DNA of 35,716 bases from an uncultured Roseicyclus sp. (GTDB lineage: Bacteria; Pseudomonadota; Alphaproteobacteria; Rhodobacterales; Rhodobacteraceae), in NCBI RefSeq assembly GCF_937892565.1, contig NZ_CALAHQ010000049.1, forward strand, positions 1 through 35,716, written 5' to 3'. The notes under the pieces were generated by a model. It was given only the letters and a program-made list of their open reading frames with translations, ran no database searches and was not told where the DNA came from. Shown piece by piece: positions 16,771 through 26,032 of the stretch. The first letter of the stretch is position 1. Each line of letters starts with the position of its first letter. The translations under genes were made by a program, and so were the position numbers.

Positions 16771-17558
16771 GCGCCGATGCCTTCCAGCTTGGCCTTGTTT
16801 TTCAAGCCGGTGCCCAGATAGGCCTCGATCACCTGTTCATTGGCCTTGATCTGGTCGATCGTGCCTTGGGCCAGCACGCGCCCTTCGGACATGACGATGA
16901 CCGGGTCACACAGCCGCCCGATGAAATCCATGTCATGTTCAATGACGCAGAATGTGTAGCCGCGTTCCCGGTTCAGCCGCACGATCGCATCCCCGATGGT
17001 CTTCAACAATGTGCGGTTCACGCCGGCGCCAACCTCGTCGAGAAAGACGATCTTGGCATCCACCATCATGGTGCGGCCCAGTTCCAGCAATTTCTTCTGA
17101 CCACCCGAAATCATTCCCGCGGGGTGATCGGCAAGATGGGAAATGGTCAGGAATTCAAGCACCTCATCGGCCTTGGCACGCAGCGCGCGGTCTTCGTCGG
17201 CGATGCGCTTGCGGCCGAACCATGTGTTCCAGAGGCTTTCGCCCGACTGTCCCGGCGGCACCATCATCAGGTTTTCGCGGCAGGTCATCGAATGAAACTC
17301 ATGCGCGATCTGAAAGGTGCGCAACAGCCCCTTGGCAAACAGCCGATGCGGGGCAAGCCCGGTGATATCCTCGCCATCCATGAAGACCTGGCCTTGCGTG
17401 GGCGCCAGCATGCCCGCGATCACGTTGAAAAGCGTGGTCTTGCCCGCGCCGTTTGGCCCGATCAACCCGGTGATCGATCCGGTTTCGATCCGCAGGCTGG
17501 CGCCATCGACGGCGTGAAAGCCGCCGAAATGCTTGTGCAGGTCGCGCACCTCGATCAT
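16767..17558 (-). CDS. livG: ABC transporter ATP-binding protein LivG
   Basis: This is the partner ATPase, with 263 residues. Walker A is IGPNGAGKTT (33-42), the LivG-specific stretch is GLLRTFQIAHEFHSMTCREN, the signature region is MISGGQKKLLELGRTMM and the H-loop is CVIEHDMDFI. Walker B reads IVFLDEVGAGVN. The usual DEP is DEV, an uncommon change of the residue after the catalytic Glu that keeps the Glu itself. AAGGAG (17574-17569) is the ribosome binding site, sitting directly after the U-tract of the intergenic terminator, so read-through and initiation are physically linked. Confidence 0.93.
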   Translation of the reverse strand: MIEVRDLHKHFGGFHAVDGASLRIETGSITGLIGPNGAGKTTLFNVIAGMLAPTQGQVFMDGEDITGLAPHRLFAKGLLRTFQIAHEFHSMTCRENLMMVPPGQSGESLWNTWFGRKRIADEDRALRAKADEVLEFLTISHLADHPAGMISGGQKKLLELGRTMMVDAKIVFLDEVGAGVNRTLLKTIGDAIVRLNRERGYTFCVIEHDMDFIGRLCDPVIVMSEGRVLAQGTIDQIKANEQVIEAYLGTGLKNKAKLEGIGA

Positions 17559-17576
17559 CGGGCGGGGTCTCCTTGG

Positions 17577-17608
17577 AAAAAACGCAGCCCGGGGCGGACC
17601 CGGGCTGC
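17577..17608 (-). terminator. Intrinsic terminator/attenuator between livK and livG
   Basis: On the minus strand a perfect ten-base stem (arms at 17608-17599 and 17593-17584, GCAGCCCGGG with CCCGGGCTGC) with a five-base loop is followed by one C and then six Ts (17582-17577). This is a canonical Rho-independent terminator inside the operon. It would let the binding protein be made in excess of the membrane components. Confidence 0.8.
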
Positions 17609-17630
17609 ATCGGTTGTCAGGGTGCCGAAA

Positions 17631-18812
17631 TCAACGGAACCGCACGGTTTCGATCTTGCCACCGCGAATTTCGATCTCGCGGTAGGCACCACCGGATTCG
17701 CCGGGCCCGATCAGTTCCACAGCCGAGGCACCGACATAGTCGATGTCCTGACCGGCGGCGAGCAGTTCCAGCGCGCGGCCAAGCTCGCCCGGCAAGATCG
17801 GCTCACCCGGTGCGTTGGCCACATCCATCACATGCTGGGCGTAGTCAGCCGGGTTGGTCGAGCCCGCCGCCTGCATCGCCAGCATGATCAGCGCCGCCGC
17901 GTCATAGGATTCCTTGGAAAAGGCCGAGGTGCCATCGAAACCGGCCGCCGTTGCCATCTGGTGATAGATGTCCGCACCGTTCGAATCGGTCCCCGGGAAC
18001 TGGCCGAAGGAGCCGTCGATTTCCGTGCCGAAATTATCGACCAGCGCCTGACCGACCATGCCGTCGGGGAAGACAAAGGTGTCAAAGGCGCCGGTGTCCA
18101 GTGCCGCGCGGATGATGCCCGACCCGCCGCTGTCGACATAGCCCGCCACAACCAGCGCATCGCCACCGGCGGCCGCCAATGCGCCGACCTCGGCCGAATA
18201 ATCGGCGCGCTCGTCTTCATGGGCTGCCACGAGCGTCACGGTGCCGCCCGCTGCGATGAATGCCGCCTGAAAGCTGTTGGCCAGACCCAGACCATAATCG
18301 TTGTTGGTATAGGTCACAGCGACCGTGTTGATGCCACGCTCGAGGATGACGTTGGACATCACGACGCCTTGCGCCGCGTCCGAGGGGGCCGTGCGGAAGA
18401 ACAGACCGTTGTCTTCCACCGTCGACAGCGCGGGCGAGGTGGCCGAGGGCGAGATCATCACCATGCCGTTGGGCACGGCGACATTGGTAAGCATGGCGGT
18501 CGTCGCACCCGAGCACATGGCACCCATGATCCCCGAAACGCCATCCGAGGTGATCAGGCGTTCGGCCACGGCCACGGCGGCGGCTGCGTCGATACAGGTC
18601 GAATCGCCGCGCACCGCGCTGACCGACATGCCGCCCAAAAGCTTGCCGCTTGCCGTGACTTCGGCCATGGCCATTTCGGCGCCGGCCGCCATTGGCGGTG
18701 CCAGCGATTCCAGCGGGCCGGTAAAGCCGAGCGACACGCCCAGCGTGATGTCGGCTTGTGCCGTGCCGGCCATGGTGATCATGGCGGCAGAGGCAAGAAG
18801 GATTTTCTTCAT
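17631..18812 (-). CDS. livK: HAAT-family periplasmic substrate-binding protein (LivK-like)
   Basis: This periplasmic solute-binding protein feeds the LivHMGF permease. The 393-residue precursor has a clear signal peptide (MKKILLASAAMITMAGTAQA, cut before DITLG). A Peripla_BP_6 fold follows, with LGVSLGFTGPLESLAPPM as the first strand-loop. SPSATSPALST and TYTNNDYGLGLANSF are standard ligand-lobe motifs. Cysteines in DSTCID and GAMCSG probably form a disulfide. I chose the ATG at 18812 because of the signal peptide and GGGAG upstream. The substrate is not determined: branched-chain amino acids, other amino acids, amides or aromatic acids are all known for this family. It is divergent from puuD. 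Confidence 0.9.
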   Translation of the reverse strand: MKKILLASAAMITMAGTAQADITLGVSLGFTGPLESLAPPMAAGAEMAMAEVTASGKLLGGMSVSAVRGDSTCIDAAAAVAVAERLITSDGVSGIMGAMCSGATTAMLTNVAVPNGMVMISPSATSPALSTVEDNGLFFRTAPSDAAQGVVMSNVILERGINTVAVTYTNNDYGLGLANSFQAAFIAAGGTVTLVAAHEDERADYSAEVGALAAAGGDALVVAGYVDSGGSGIIRAALDTGAFDTFVFPDGMVGQALVDNFGTEIDGSFGQFPGTDSNGADIYHQMATAAGFDGTSAFSKESYDAAALIMLAMQAAGSTNPADYAQHVMDVANAPGEPILPGELGRALELLAAGQDIDYVGASAVELIGPGESGGAYREIEIRGGKIETVRFR

Positions 18813-18997
18813 CTGTCGTACTCCCAGGTTGGACAGGGTCATTGGTATGGCACGAAACCCTAGCTGTGCGACGGAAACATGAAAAGAGGTATCCGCAGGT
18901 AAAGCGTCTTGATCGCATTGATGGCAAAGCCGCGCGCGATGCCTTGCGCTTTGGGTCGGTTTTGTCGGATGGTCGCGCAAAGGACCGGAGCTTTCCC
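18813..18997. promoter_or_regulatory. Divergent intergenic region livK / puuD
   Basis: This 185-base region must contain the promoters for the ABC importer (leftward) and puuD (rightward). I see ribosome binding sites on both sides (GGGAG for livK, AGGACCGGAG for puuD). I cannot pick a convincing promoter pair or operator by eye. Confidence 0.5.
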
Positions 18998-20224
18998 ATG
19001 GACATGACCATTTTCCTGCATTGGGCGGAATTCGCCGTTCGCTGGCTGCATGTGATCACCGCGATCGCGTGGATCGGGTCGAGCTTCTATTTCATCGCGC
19101 TCGATCTGGGGCTGAACCGCAATGTTCCCGGCCCCGCCGATGGCGAGGAATGGCAGGTCCATGGTGGCGGGTTTTACCATATCCAGAAATACATGGTCGC
19201 CCCCGCCGCCATGCCCGAGCATCTGACCTGGTTCAAATGGGAAAGCTACGCCACCTGGCTGTCGGGTGTGGCGCTGCTCATCTTGTTGTATTGGGTCGGC
19301 GCCGAGATGTATCTGATCGACTGGACGGTGAGGGAACTTGCGCCTTGGCAGGCGATGGTGATCTCGGGCCTGTCGCTTGTGGTGGGGTGGGTGGCCTATG
19401 ATCTTTTGTGCAAGTCCAGACTGGGCAACAACCCCACAGGGCTGATGCTGCTCTTGTTTGCCATCATCGTGGCGCTGTCCTGGGCCTATGCGCAGGTGTT
19501 TTCGGGCCGCGCGGCGCTGCTCCATCTGGGGGCGCTGACGGCCACGATCATGACCGCCAATGTCGCCATGATCATCATCCCGAACCAGAAGATCGTGGTG
19601 GCCGATCTCAAGGCCGGGCGCAGCCCCGATCCCAAATACGGCAAGATCGCCAAGCTGCGCTCGACCCACAACAATTACCTGACGCTGCCGGTCATCTTCT
19701 TGATGCTGTCAAACCACTATCCGCTTGCCTTTGCGTCGGACTGGAACTGGCTGATCGCCAGCCTGGTGTTCCTGATGGGGGTCACGATCCGGCATTTCTT
19801 CAACACCATGCACATGCGCAAGGGCATGCTGTGGTGGACATGGGGGGCCACGGCCGCGATCTTTGCGGTGATTGTCTGGCTGTCGATGCTGCCGCTCTTG
19901 CGCGATGACCCGCTGGCCGAGACCGCGCTCAGCCCCCGGCAGGAACGTTTCGCCGCCCACGAAACCTTTCCCGAGGTGCGCGAGCTTGTCGCCGCCAACT
20001 GTGCCATGTGCCACGCCGCCGAGGTGTTCATGCCCGGTCTGGCGGCCGCGCCCGGCGGCGTGATGCTTGACACTGGCGCGCGCATCGCCATCCAGGCGCA
20101 AGCGATCTATCTGCAGGCGGGCGTAAGCCATGCCATGCCGCCGGGGAATTTCGCCTATCTCACCGATGCCGACCGGGCCTTGATCCGCCGCTGGTATCGC
20201 GAGGTCACGGGCGGCGCGCTCTAG
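18998..20224 (+). CDS. puuD: Urate hydroxylase PuuD with C-terminal cytochrome c domain
   Basis: PuuD is a membrane urate oxidase that converts urate to 5-hydroxyisourate and passes electrons to its own cytochrome c rather than to O2. The 408-residue protein starts with FLHWAEFAVRWLHVITAIAWIGSSFYFIALD. About eight membrane spans follow, with conserved HGGGFYHIQKY, LRSTHNNYLTLPVIFLMLSNHYP and FFNTMHMRK. The C-terminal domain carries a c-type haem site CAMCH (C335, C338, H339) and a likely axial Met380 in HAMPPGN. I chose the start at 18998 with GGAG upstream; ATG 19004 is possible. Haem attachment would need the Ccm system, two genes of which are in this window. No xdh, uraD or uraH genes are nearby. 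Confidence 0.92.
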   Translation: MDMTIFLHWAEFAVRWLHVITAIAWIGSSFYFIALDLGLNRNVPGPADGEEWQVHGGGFYHIQKYMVAPAAMPEHLTWFKWESYATWLSGVALLILLYWVGAEMYLIDWTVRELAPWQAMVISGLSLVVGWVAYDLLCKSRLGNNPTGLMLLLFAIIVALSWAYAQVFSGRAALLHLGALTATIMTANVAMIIIPNQKIVVADLKAGRSPDPKYGKIAKLRSTHNNYLTLPVIFLMLSNHYPLAFASDWNWLIASLVFLMGVTIRHFFNTMHMRKGMLWWTWGATAAIFAVIVWLSMLPLLRDDPLAETALSPRQERFAAHETFPEVRELVAANCAMCHAAEVFMPGLAAAPGGVMLDTGARIAIQAQAIYLQAGVSHAMPPGNFAYLTDADRALIRRWYREVTGGAL

Positions 20225-20252
20225 AACACACCGGGCAAGGGAAGGGACCACC

Positions 20253-21011
20253 ATGCCAGCACCGATCAACACACTCAAATCCGCCATGGGCCAAGGCCAG
20301 CTTTTGCGCGGGCTGTGGCTGTCATTGGGGTCAGATATCGTCACCGACATTGCGGGGCGGGCGGGATTTGACTGGTGCCTTGTGGATGGCGAACACGGGC
20401 CTTGGGATCCGACCGTCATCCGGCGACAACTCATGGTGCTGGCGGGCACAGGCACGTCGGCCGTGGTGCGCGTGCCTGTCAATGCCGATTGGCTGCTGAA
20501 ACAGGCGCTCGACATGGGCGCGCAAAGCGTGATGGTGCCGATGGTGAATTCTGCGGCCGAGGCGCGCGCAGCCGTCGCTGCCTGTCGCTACCCGCCCCAA
20601 GGCGTGCGCGGCAGTGGCGGGCCCACGATGCGCGCGGGCGGCTATGGTGCCATTGCCGACTATGCCGCCACCGCCAATGATCAGATCTGCGTCATCGTTC
20701 AGGCCGAAAGCCGCGCCGCCATGGCCGATCTGGCACAGATTGCCGCCGTTGACGGGGTGGATTGCGTCTTTGTCGGGCCTGCCGATCTGGCGGCCGACAT
20801 GGGGCTGCGCGATGACATGGGCAACCCCGCGCTTTGGGCGGAAATTCGCCGTGGCGTGGGTGTGATCACTGCGGCGGGCAAGACCGCGGGCATCATCGTG
20901 TCGCCCGGCATGGCCGCCGACATGGTCGATGCCGGTGTCCGGTTTCTGGGGCTTGGATCCGATAGCGGCACCGTGACCGAAAGCTTGCGCAATCTGGCAC
21001 GCGGCGCATGA
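20253..21011 (+). CDS. HpcH/HpaI family class II aldolase
   Basis: This 252-residue metal-dependent aldolase of the HpcH/HpaI family cleaves or forms 4-hydroxy-2-oxo acids to give pyruvate plus an aldehyde. The catalytic base H48 sits in LVDGEHGPWD. R73 in VVRVPVN binds the pyruvate carboxylate. The divalent metal is held by E152 in VQAES and D178 in GPADLA. RGSGGPTMRAGGYG is the substrate loop. The physiological substrate is not fixed by context; the neighbour puuD does not suggest one. It lies 28 bases after puuD with AAGGGA upstream, so it is probably in the same transcript. Its stop overlaps the next gene. Confidence 0.88.
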   Translation: MPAPINTLKSAMGQGQLLRGLWLSLGSDIVTDIAGRAGFDWCLVDGEHGPWDPTVIRRQLMVLAGTGTSAVVRVPVNADWLLKQALDMGAQSVMVPMVNSAAEARAAVAACRYPPQGVRGSGGPTMRAGGYGAIADYAATANDQICVIVQAESRAAMADLAQIAAVDGVDCVFVGPADLAADMGLRDDMGNPALWAEIRRGVGVITAAGKTAGIIVSPGMAADMVDAGVRFLGLGSDSGTVTESLRNLARGA

Positions 21012-21502
21012 CCCACGGCGCGGGGCACAGCCACCCGCCCATGATCCTTGTCGATGCCGATGCCTGCCCGGTGAAAGACGAGATCTACACCGTTGCCTAT
21101 CGCCACAAGCTGCCCGTGCGGCTGTTTGCCGGCTCCTATCTGCGCCATCCCGACCATCCCTTGATCCAGATGACGATGGCGGGCGATGCCTTTGACGCGG
21201 CGGATGACCTGATCGCCGCCATGGCTGGTCCGGGGTGCCTCGTGATCACCGCCGATCTGCCCCTGGCGGACCGTGCCATCAAGGCGGGCGCGGCGGTGCT
21301 GACCCATCGTGGCGAGGGGCTGACGGCCACCAACATCGGCGCAAGGCTTGCCACCCGCGATCTGCTGGCCGATCTGCGCGGCGGGCTGGACGGCCAGGGC
21401 CTGGGTGGGCACGCCTTGGGTGGCCCGCGCCCCTTTTCCAGATCGGACCGCAGCGCCTTTGCGCAAGCCCTTGAACAGGCCGCGCGCCGCATCAAGGCTT
21501 GA
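21008..21502 (+). CDS. UPF0178 (YaiI/YqxD, DUF188) family protein
   Basis: This 164-residue protein of unknown function belongs to the DUF188 family. The family signature [16 protein letters not shown] lies near the N-terminus. The conserved GDAFDAADD and [15 protein letters not shown] follow, then [11 protein letters not shown] and a C-terminal [18 protein letters not shown]. The pattern of conserved aspartates is reminiscent of PIN-like nucleases, but activity is not established. The ATG at 21008 overlaps the aldolase stop (ATGA), adding 11 residues to the usual N-terminus. ATG 21041 (MILVDAD) is the start most family members would predict, and neither has a clear ribosome binding site. Confidence 0.87.
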   Translation: MTHGAGHSHPPMILVDADACPVKDEIYTVAYRHKLPVRLFAGSYLRHPDHPLIQMTMAGDAFDAADDLIAAMAGPGCLVITADLPLADRAIKAGAAVLTHRGEGLTATNIGARLATRDLLADLRGGLDGQGLGGHALGGPRPFSRSDRSAFAQALEQAARRIKA

Positions 21503-21557
21503 TGCCACAAGGGCCCTGCGGTATCAGCCGATCTTCGGCATCCCGGAACCACATCCC

Positions 21558-23033
21558 ATGAGCTTTACCCTCGCCATCGTCGGCCGCCCCAATGTCGGCA
21601 AATCCACCCTGTTCAACCGGTTGGTGGGCCGCAAACTGGCTTTGGTCGATGACCAGCCCGGTGTGACGCGCGATCTGCGCGAGGGGGCGGCGCGGCTGGG
21701 CGGGTTGCGCTTCACCGTGCTTGATACCGCCGGACTTGAAGATGCCACAGACGACAGCCTGCAGGGCCGCATGCGGCGCCTGACCGAACGCGCCGTGGCC
21801 ATGGCCGATGCCAGCTTGTTCCTGGTCGATGCCCGCACTGGCATCACCCCCACGGACCAGCTGTTTGCCGAGATCCTGCGCCGCTCGGGGCGCACGGTGA
21901 TCCTTGGCGTCAACAAGGCCGAGGGCCGACAGGGTGAGGCCGGCGTGATTGAGGCCTATGGCCTTGGTCTGGGTGAGCCCATCGCGCTATCGGCCGAGCA
22001 TGGCGAAGGCATGGCCGAGCTTGCCGTGGTGCTTGCGCCGCTGATCGATGAGGCCGAGGAAAAGCTGAGCCAGATCGAAGAGGCCGAAACCGATATCGAC
22101 ATTGATCCCGATGTCGAAGGGCCAGATGACGACCGCAAGATCACCCCATCGCGGCCCTTGCAGATCGCGGTGGTCGGGCGTCCCAACGCCGGGAAATCCA
22201 CGCTGATCAATCGCATCTTGGGTGAAGAGCGGCTGTTGACCGGCCCCGAGGCGGGCATCACCCGTGACGCCATCGCGGTGCCGGTCACATGGGATGGCAC
22301 GCCGATGCGCATCTTTGACACGGCCGGGATGCGCAAAAAGGCCAAGATTCAGGAAAAGCTGGAAAAAATGTCGGTGGCCGACGGGTTGCGCGCGGTGAAA
22401 TTCGCCGAAGTGGTCGTGGTTCTGCTCGACGCGGCGATCCCGTTCGAATCCCAGGATCTGCGCATCGCGGATCTCGCCGAGCGTGAAGGCCGCGCCGTGG
22501 TCGTGGCGGTCAACAAATGGGATCTCGAAGACGACAAGCAAGACAAGTTGAGGGCCTTGAAGGACAGCTTTGACACCTTGCTTCCCCAACTCAAGGGCGC
22601 GCCGCTGGTCACGGTATCGGCCAAGACCGGCAAGGGGCTTGACCGGCTTCAGGCGGCCATCCTCAAGGCGCATGATGTCTGGAACCGCCGCGTCACCACC
22701 GCGCAACTCAATCGCTGGCTGATGGCCATGACCGAGGCCCATCCGCCACCCGCCCCCGGCGGCCGCCGCATCCGCTTGCGCTACATGACGCAAGCCAAGA
22801 CGCGCCCACCCGGATTTGTGGTGATGTGCTCGCATCCCGACCAGCTTCCGGAAAGCTACAGCCGCTATCTGGTCAACGGGTTGCGTCAGGATTTCGACAT
22901 GCCCGGCACGCCGATCCGTCTGTATTTCCGCAGCCAATCCGATCAGAACCCGTTCAAGAACCGCAAGAAATCCATCCCCTCGCGGCTGACCAAACATGTG
23001 CGGGCGGGCGAGACAAAGAAAAAGGGCGGCTAA
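21558..23033 (+). CDS. der: Ribosome-associated GTPase Der (EngA)
   Basis: Der is an essential GTPase with two G domains that acts in 50S ribosome subunit maturation. The 491-residue protein has a first P-loop GRPNVGKST (residues 9-17), a switch II-type DTAGLED and a first G4 NKAEG. It has a second P-loop GRPNAGKST (about 206-214), DTAGMRKK, a second G4 NKWD, and a C-terminal KH-like domain ending [17 protein letters not shown]. The first G4 has Glu where the NKxD consensus has Asp, a variant I believe is common in alphaproteobacteria. The ATG at 21558 starts the standard N-terminus; the upstream open frame overlaps the DUF188 gene. It lies 55 bases after that gene and ends at a strong terminator. 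Confidence 0.97.
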   Translation: MSFTLAIVGRPNVGKSTLFNRLVGRKLALVDDQPGVTRDLREGAARLGGLRFTVLDTAGLEDATDDSLQGRMRRLTERAVAMADASLFLVDARTGITPTDQLFAEILRRSGRTVILGVNKAEGRQGEAGVIEAYGLGLGEPIALSAEHGEGMAELAVVLAPLIDEAEEKLSQIEEAETDIDIDPDVEGPDDDRKITPSRPLQIAVVGRPNAGKSTLINRILGEERLLTGPEAGITRDAIAVPVTWDGTPMRIFDTAGMRKKAKIQEKLEKMSVADGLRAVKFAEVVVVLLDAAIPFESQDLRIADLAEREGRAVVVAVNKWDLEDDKQDKLRALKDSFDTLLPQLKGAPLVTVSAKTGKGLDRLQAAILKAHDVWNRRVTTAQLNRWLMAMTEAHPPPAPGGRRIRLRYMTQAKTRPPGFVVMCSHPDQLPESYSRYLVNGLRQDFDMPGTPIRLYFRSQSDQNPFKNRKKSIPSRLTKHVRAGETKKKGG

Positions 23034-23049
23034 GCCGCCCGATCCTTTT
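23024..23049 (+). terminator. Intrinsic terminator of der
   Basis: GGGCGGC (23024-23030) and GCCGCCC (23034-23040) form a seven-base stem with the der stop codon TAA as the loop, followed by a TCCTTTT stretch. It closes the puuD-to-der transcription unit. Confidence 0.75.
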
Positions 23050-23120
23050 GTCAGCGATTTTCACACGACGGAAAAGGTCTGTGGCCCTTGTCCGATCGTC
23101 CCGCATAAGCGGGGTGCGGA

Positions 23121-23480
23121 TTAGCCGTTGGCTTCGCGGATCTTGTCGGCGGCATCCTTGTCAAAAGCGATACCATGATCGGTGAAAAGCTGATCCAGTT
23201 CGCCCGACAGCGTCATCTCGGTCACGATATCGCAGCCGCCGACGAATTCGCCCTTGACGTAAAGCTGCGGGATGGTTGGCCAGTCGGAGAAATTCTTGAT
23301 CCCCTGACGAATGCCTTCATCGGCCAGCACATTCACATCGGCAAAGCTGACGCCCATGTAATTCAACACGCCCGCCACACGGCTGGAAAAACCGCATTGC
23401 GGCATCATCTTGGTGCCTTTCATGAACAGCACCACATCGTTCTCGGTCACGGTCTTGCGGATGGTGTCTTCGGCGTTCAT
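23121..23480 (-). CDS. grxD: Monothiol glutaredoxin Grx4 (GrxD)
   Basis: This CGFS-type monothiol glutaredoxin carries or delivers [2Fe-2S] clusters, usually as a homodimer or with BolA. The 119-residue protein has the active site [12 protein letters not shown] with C29 and the glutathione-binding [19 protein letters not shown]. These are diagnostic of the Grx4/Grx5 class. It is 13 bases downstream of bolA and in the same orientation, the classic partner pair. A role in iron sensing and Fe-S trafficking fits the suf operon elsewhere in the window. Confidence 0.96.
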   Translation of the reverse strand: MNAEDTIRKTVTENDVVLFMKGTKMMPQCGFSSRVAGVLNYMGVSFADVNVLADEGIRQGIKNFSDWPTIPQLYVKGEFVGGCDIVTEMTLSGELDQLFTDHGIAFDKDAADKIREANG

Positions 23481-23493
23481 CTGAAAATCCCTT

Positions 23494-23730
23494 TCAATCC
23501 GGGGCTTTGGTGGTCAAGGCAAGCGCGTGCAGCTCTCCATGGCTGCCATCCATCTTGCCTTTCAACGCGGCGTAAACCGCGCGTTGCTGCTGGACGCGGT
23601 TCAGACCGCGAAAGCTTTCGTCGATGACTTGCGCCGCGAAATGCGCGCCGTCATCGCCATCCACGGTGATCCGTGCGGCGGGAAAGGCGGCTTTCAGCAT
23701 GTCCTCGATGTCGCGGGCGGTGATGGCCAT
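23494..23730 (-). CDS. BolA family protein
   Basis: This 78-residue BolA-fold protein forms a [2Fe-2S]-bridged heterodimer with Grx4 and takes part in iron homeostasis or cluster delivery. It has the [14 protein letters not shown] helix and the C-terminal [16 protein letters not shown] with the invariant cluster-ligand His (H68). No Cys is present, so cluster ligation would rely on histidines, as in BolA-H types. GAGGA lies upstream of the ATG. It is the first gene of the bolA-grxD unit and has a candidate promoter at 23756-23784. Confidence 0.93.
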   Translation of the reverse strand: MAITARDIEDMLKAAFPAARITVDGDDGAHFAAQVIDESFRGLNRVQQQRAVYAALKGKMDGSHGELHALALTTKAPD

Positions 23731-23755
23731 GGGTATCCTCGGCTTGTTTGGTCAT

Positions 23756-23784
23756 AGTGTAGGCTGCGGCGCGCGGCGCTGCAA
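23756..23784 (-). promoter_or_regulatory. Candidate promoter of bolA-grxD
   Basis: On the minus strand TTGCAG (23784-23779) and TACACT (23761-23756) are separated by exactly 17 bases, giving a start near 23749 and a leader of about 19 bases with a GAGGA ribosome binding site. This would separate bolA-grxD from purL transcription, although read-through from purL (stop at 23805) is possible. Confidence 0.42.
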
Positions 23785-23804
23785 GCGGGCGGCCGCGGCT
23801 TGGG

Positions 23805-25964
23805 TCATGCGAAATGGGCGCCAAAGGCACCGCGCCAGATACGGGCCAGTTCCGCCAAGGGGGCGGCCGACCCGCCCATGCGCAGGCTGTCGCCGCCCAC
23901 ACGGCCCACCGTGTGCAAGATCACCCCGGCCTGTCCGGCCGCCACCATCAGCGCCTCGGCCTTGTCAAAGCTGGTGGCGATCAGGTAGCGGCCCTGATCC
24001 TCGCCAAACAACATGGCCATGCTGGCTGCCTCAAGGCTGATCCCCACATCGCCCGCCACCGCCATTTCGAACGCTGCCAGCGCCAGCCCCCCATCCGACA
24101 GATCGCTGCACGCGGTGATCCATTTGCGGTTGGCCAGAATGAACGCGCCCACGCGGCGTTCAGCCTCCAGATCGACGGGGGGCGCATCGCCATCGGCGCG
24201 GTTGAACACCTCGGCCAGAAGTGCCGATTGCCCCAGATGCCCGACCGTGGCACCCGCGACCAACAAGACATGCCCATCGCGCGCCTTGCCCGCGATCAGA
24301 TCATCGAGACTGTCCAACAGACCGACCGCGCCGATGGTGGGCGTGGGCAAGATCGCCTGACCGTCCGTTTCATTGTAAAGGCTGACATTGCCCGACACGA
24401 TCGGCATGTCGAGGGCCGCACAGGCCGCCCCGATGCCTTGGATGGCACCCACGAACTGGCCCATGATCTCGGGCTTTTCGGGATTGCCGAAGTTGAGGTT
24501 GTCGGTGGCGGCAAGCGGCCTTGCGCCCACCGCGACCAGATTGCGCCAGGCTTCGGCCACCGCCTGTTTGCCGCCCTCGACGGGGTTGGCCTTGACATAG
24601 CGCGGCGTCACATCGGATGTGAAGGCCAGCGCCTTGGTCGTGCCATGCACGCGCACCACGCCCGCGCCCAGGCCCGGGGCCAGGACGGTATCGGCCAGCA
24701 CCATATGGTCGTATTGCTGATAGACCCACGCCCGCGAACAATAATTGGGCGATCCGATCAAGGCCTTGAGCGCATCGATGGGATCGACCTCGGGCACGGG
24801 GTCCAGCGCCGGGGCAGGGGGGGTGGGCACCCAAGGGCGGTCGTATTCGGGGGCCTCGGACGACAGCTTTGACAGCGGCAGGTCCGCCTTGACCGTGTTG
24901 CCATGGATGATCACGAAGCGGTCTTCGGGGATGGTTTCGCCGACAATGGCGAAATCCAGATCCCATTTGACGAAGATCGCGCGGGCCACAGCCTCCATCG
25001 ACGGCTTGAGCACCATCAGCATCCGTTCCTGCGATTCCGACAGCATCATCTCATAGGCGGTCATGTTGCTTTCGCGTTGCGGCACGTGATCGAGGATCAG
25101 CTTGATCCCCAACCCGCCCTTGTCGCCCATCTCGACCGCCGAACAGGTCAGCCCGGCCGCACCCATGTCCTGGATCGAGATCACCGCGCCCGAAGCCATC
25201 AACTCAAGGCAGGCCTCGAGCAGACGCTTTTCGGTAAAGGGGTCGCCAACCTGCACGGTGGGGCGCTTTTCCTCGATCGTATCGTCGAATTCGGCCGAGG
25301 CCATGGTGGCCCCGCCCACCCCGTCGCGCCCGGTTTTCGCGCCCAGATAGACCACTGGCATGCCTACGCCCGAGGCCGCAGAATAGAAAATCGCATCCGC
25401 ATCCGCCAGACCGGCCGCAAAGGCATTCACAAGGCAGTTGCCGTTATAGGCGCGGTCAAAACGCACCTCACCCCCCACGGTCGGCACGCCAAAGGCATTG
25501 CCATAGCCGCCAATCCCCGCGATCACGCCATGCACAAGCTGGCGCGTCTTGGGGTGGTCCTTGGTGCCAAAGCTCAGCGCATTCATCGCCGCAATCGGGC
25601 GCGCGCCCATGGTAAAGACATCCCGCAAGATCCCGCCGACGCCGGTGGCAGCCCCCTGATAGGGTTCGATGTAGCTAGGGTGATTGTGGCTTTCCATCTT
25701 GAAGACCACGGCCTGACCATCACCGATATCGATCACGCCTGCATTCTCACCGGGGCCACAGATCACCTGCGGGCCCGTGGTGGGCAGGGTGCGCAGCCAC
25801 TTCTTGGAGGATTTGTAGGAACAATGCTCGTTCCACATGGCCGAAAAAATGCCCAGTTCGGTAAAGTTCGGCTCACGCCCGATGATGTCAAGGATGCGCG
25901 CATATTCATCGGGCTTCAGCCCATGGGCCGCAATCAGTTCGGGTGTGATGGCTGGTTCGGTCAT
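23805..25964 (-). CDS. purL: Phosphoribosylformylglycinamidine synthase subunit PurL
   Basis: PurL is the synthetase subunit of FGAM synthase (step four of purine synthesis), the small form that works with PurQ and PurS. The 719-residue length matches that form. [13 protein letters not shown] contains the catalytic H47. [32 protein letters not shown] (given here in two parts: [10 protein letters not shown] and [10 protein letters not shown]) and [12 protein letters not shown] form the ATP and FGAR site. [10 protein letters not shown] and the second-half repeat [15 protein letters not shown] are also typical. The GNAT gene lies 68 bases upstream in the same direction, and bolA-grxD lies downstream. 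The purL-bolA-grxD order is, as I recall, common in alphaproteobacteria. Confidence 0.97.
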   Translation of the reverse strand: MTEPAITPELIAAHGLKPDEYARILDIIGREPNFTELGIFSAMWNEHCSYKSSKKWLRTLPTTGPQVICGPGENAGVIDIGDGQAVVFKMESHNHPSYIEPYQGAATGVGGILRDVFTMGARPIAAMNALSFGTKDHPKTRQLVHGVIAGIGGYGNAFGVPTVGGEVRFDRAYNGNCLVNAFAAGLADADAIFYSAASGVGMPVVYLGAKTGRDGVGGATMASAEFDDTIEEKRPTVQVGDPFTEKRLLEACLELMASGAVISIQDMGAAGLTCSAVEMGDKGGLGIKLILDHVPQRESNMTAYEMMLSESQERMLMVLKPSMEAVARAIFVKWDLDFAIVGETIPEDRFVIIHGNTVKADLPLSKLSSEAPEYDRPWVPTPPAPALDPVPEVDPIDALKALIGSPNYCSRAWVYQQYDHMVLADTVLAPGLGAGVVRVHGTTKALAFTSDVTPRYVKANPVEGGKQAVAEAWRNLVAVGARPLAATDNLNFGNPEKPEIMGQFVGAIQGIGAACAALDMPIVSGNVSLYNETDGQAILPTPTIGAVGLLDSLDDLIAGKARDGHVLLVAGATVGHLGQSALLAEVFNRADGDAPPVDLEAERRVGAFILANRKWITACSDLSDGGLALAAFEMAVAGDVGISLEAASMAMLFGEDQGRYLIATSFDKAEALMVAAGQAGVILHTVGRVGGDSLRMGGSAAPLAELARIWRGAFGAHFA

Positions 25965-26032
25965 GCGCGGGCCCCCTTTGCTTGCGCTGCTCTATACGAG
26001 GGCGCGCGGGCGGGGGGAAGACACTGGACGCC

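Noticed and set aside
16866..18863. Open frame of 665 codons on the plus strand across livG and livK
   Set aside because: It runs antisense through two well-conserved genes and their terminator, has no family features, and has a composition typical of a shadow frame.
22441..22460. GTTCGAATC, resembling a tRNA T-loop
   Set aside because: It lies inside der, where it encodes PFESQ. No acceptor, D or anticodon stems can be drawn around it. A similar match near 17975 lies in livK.
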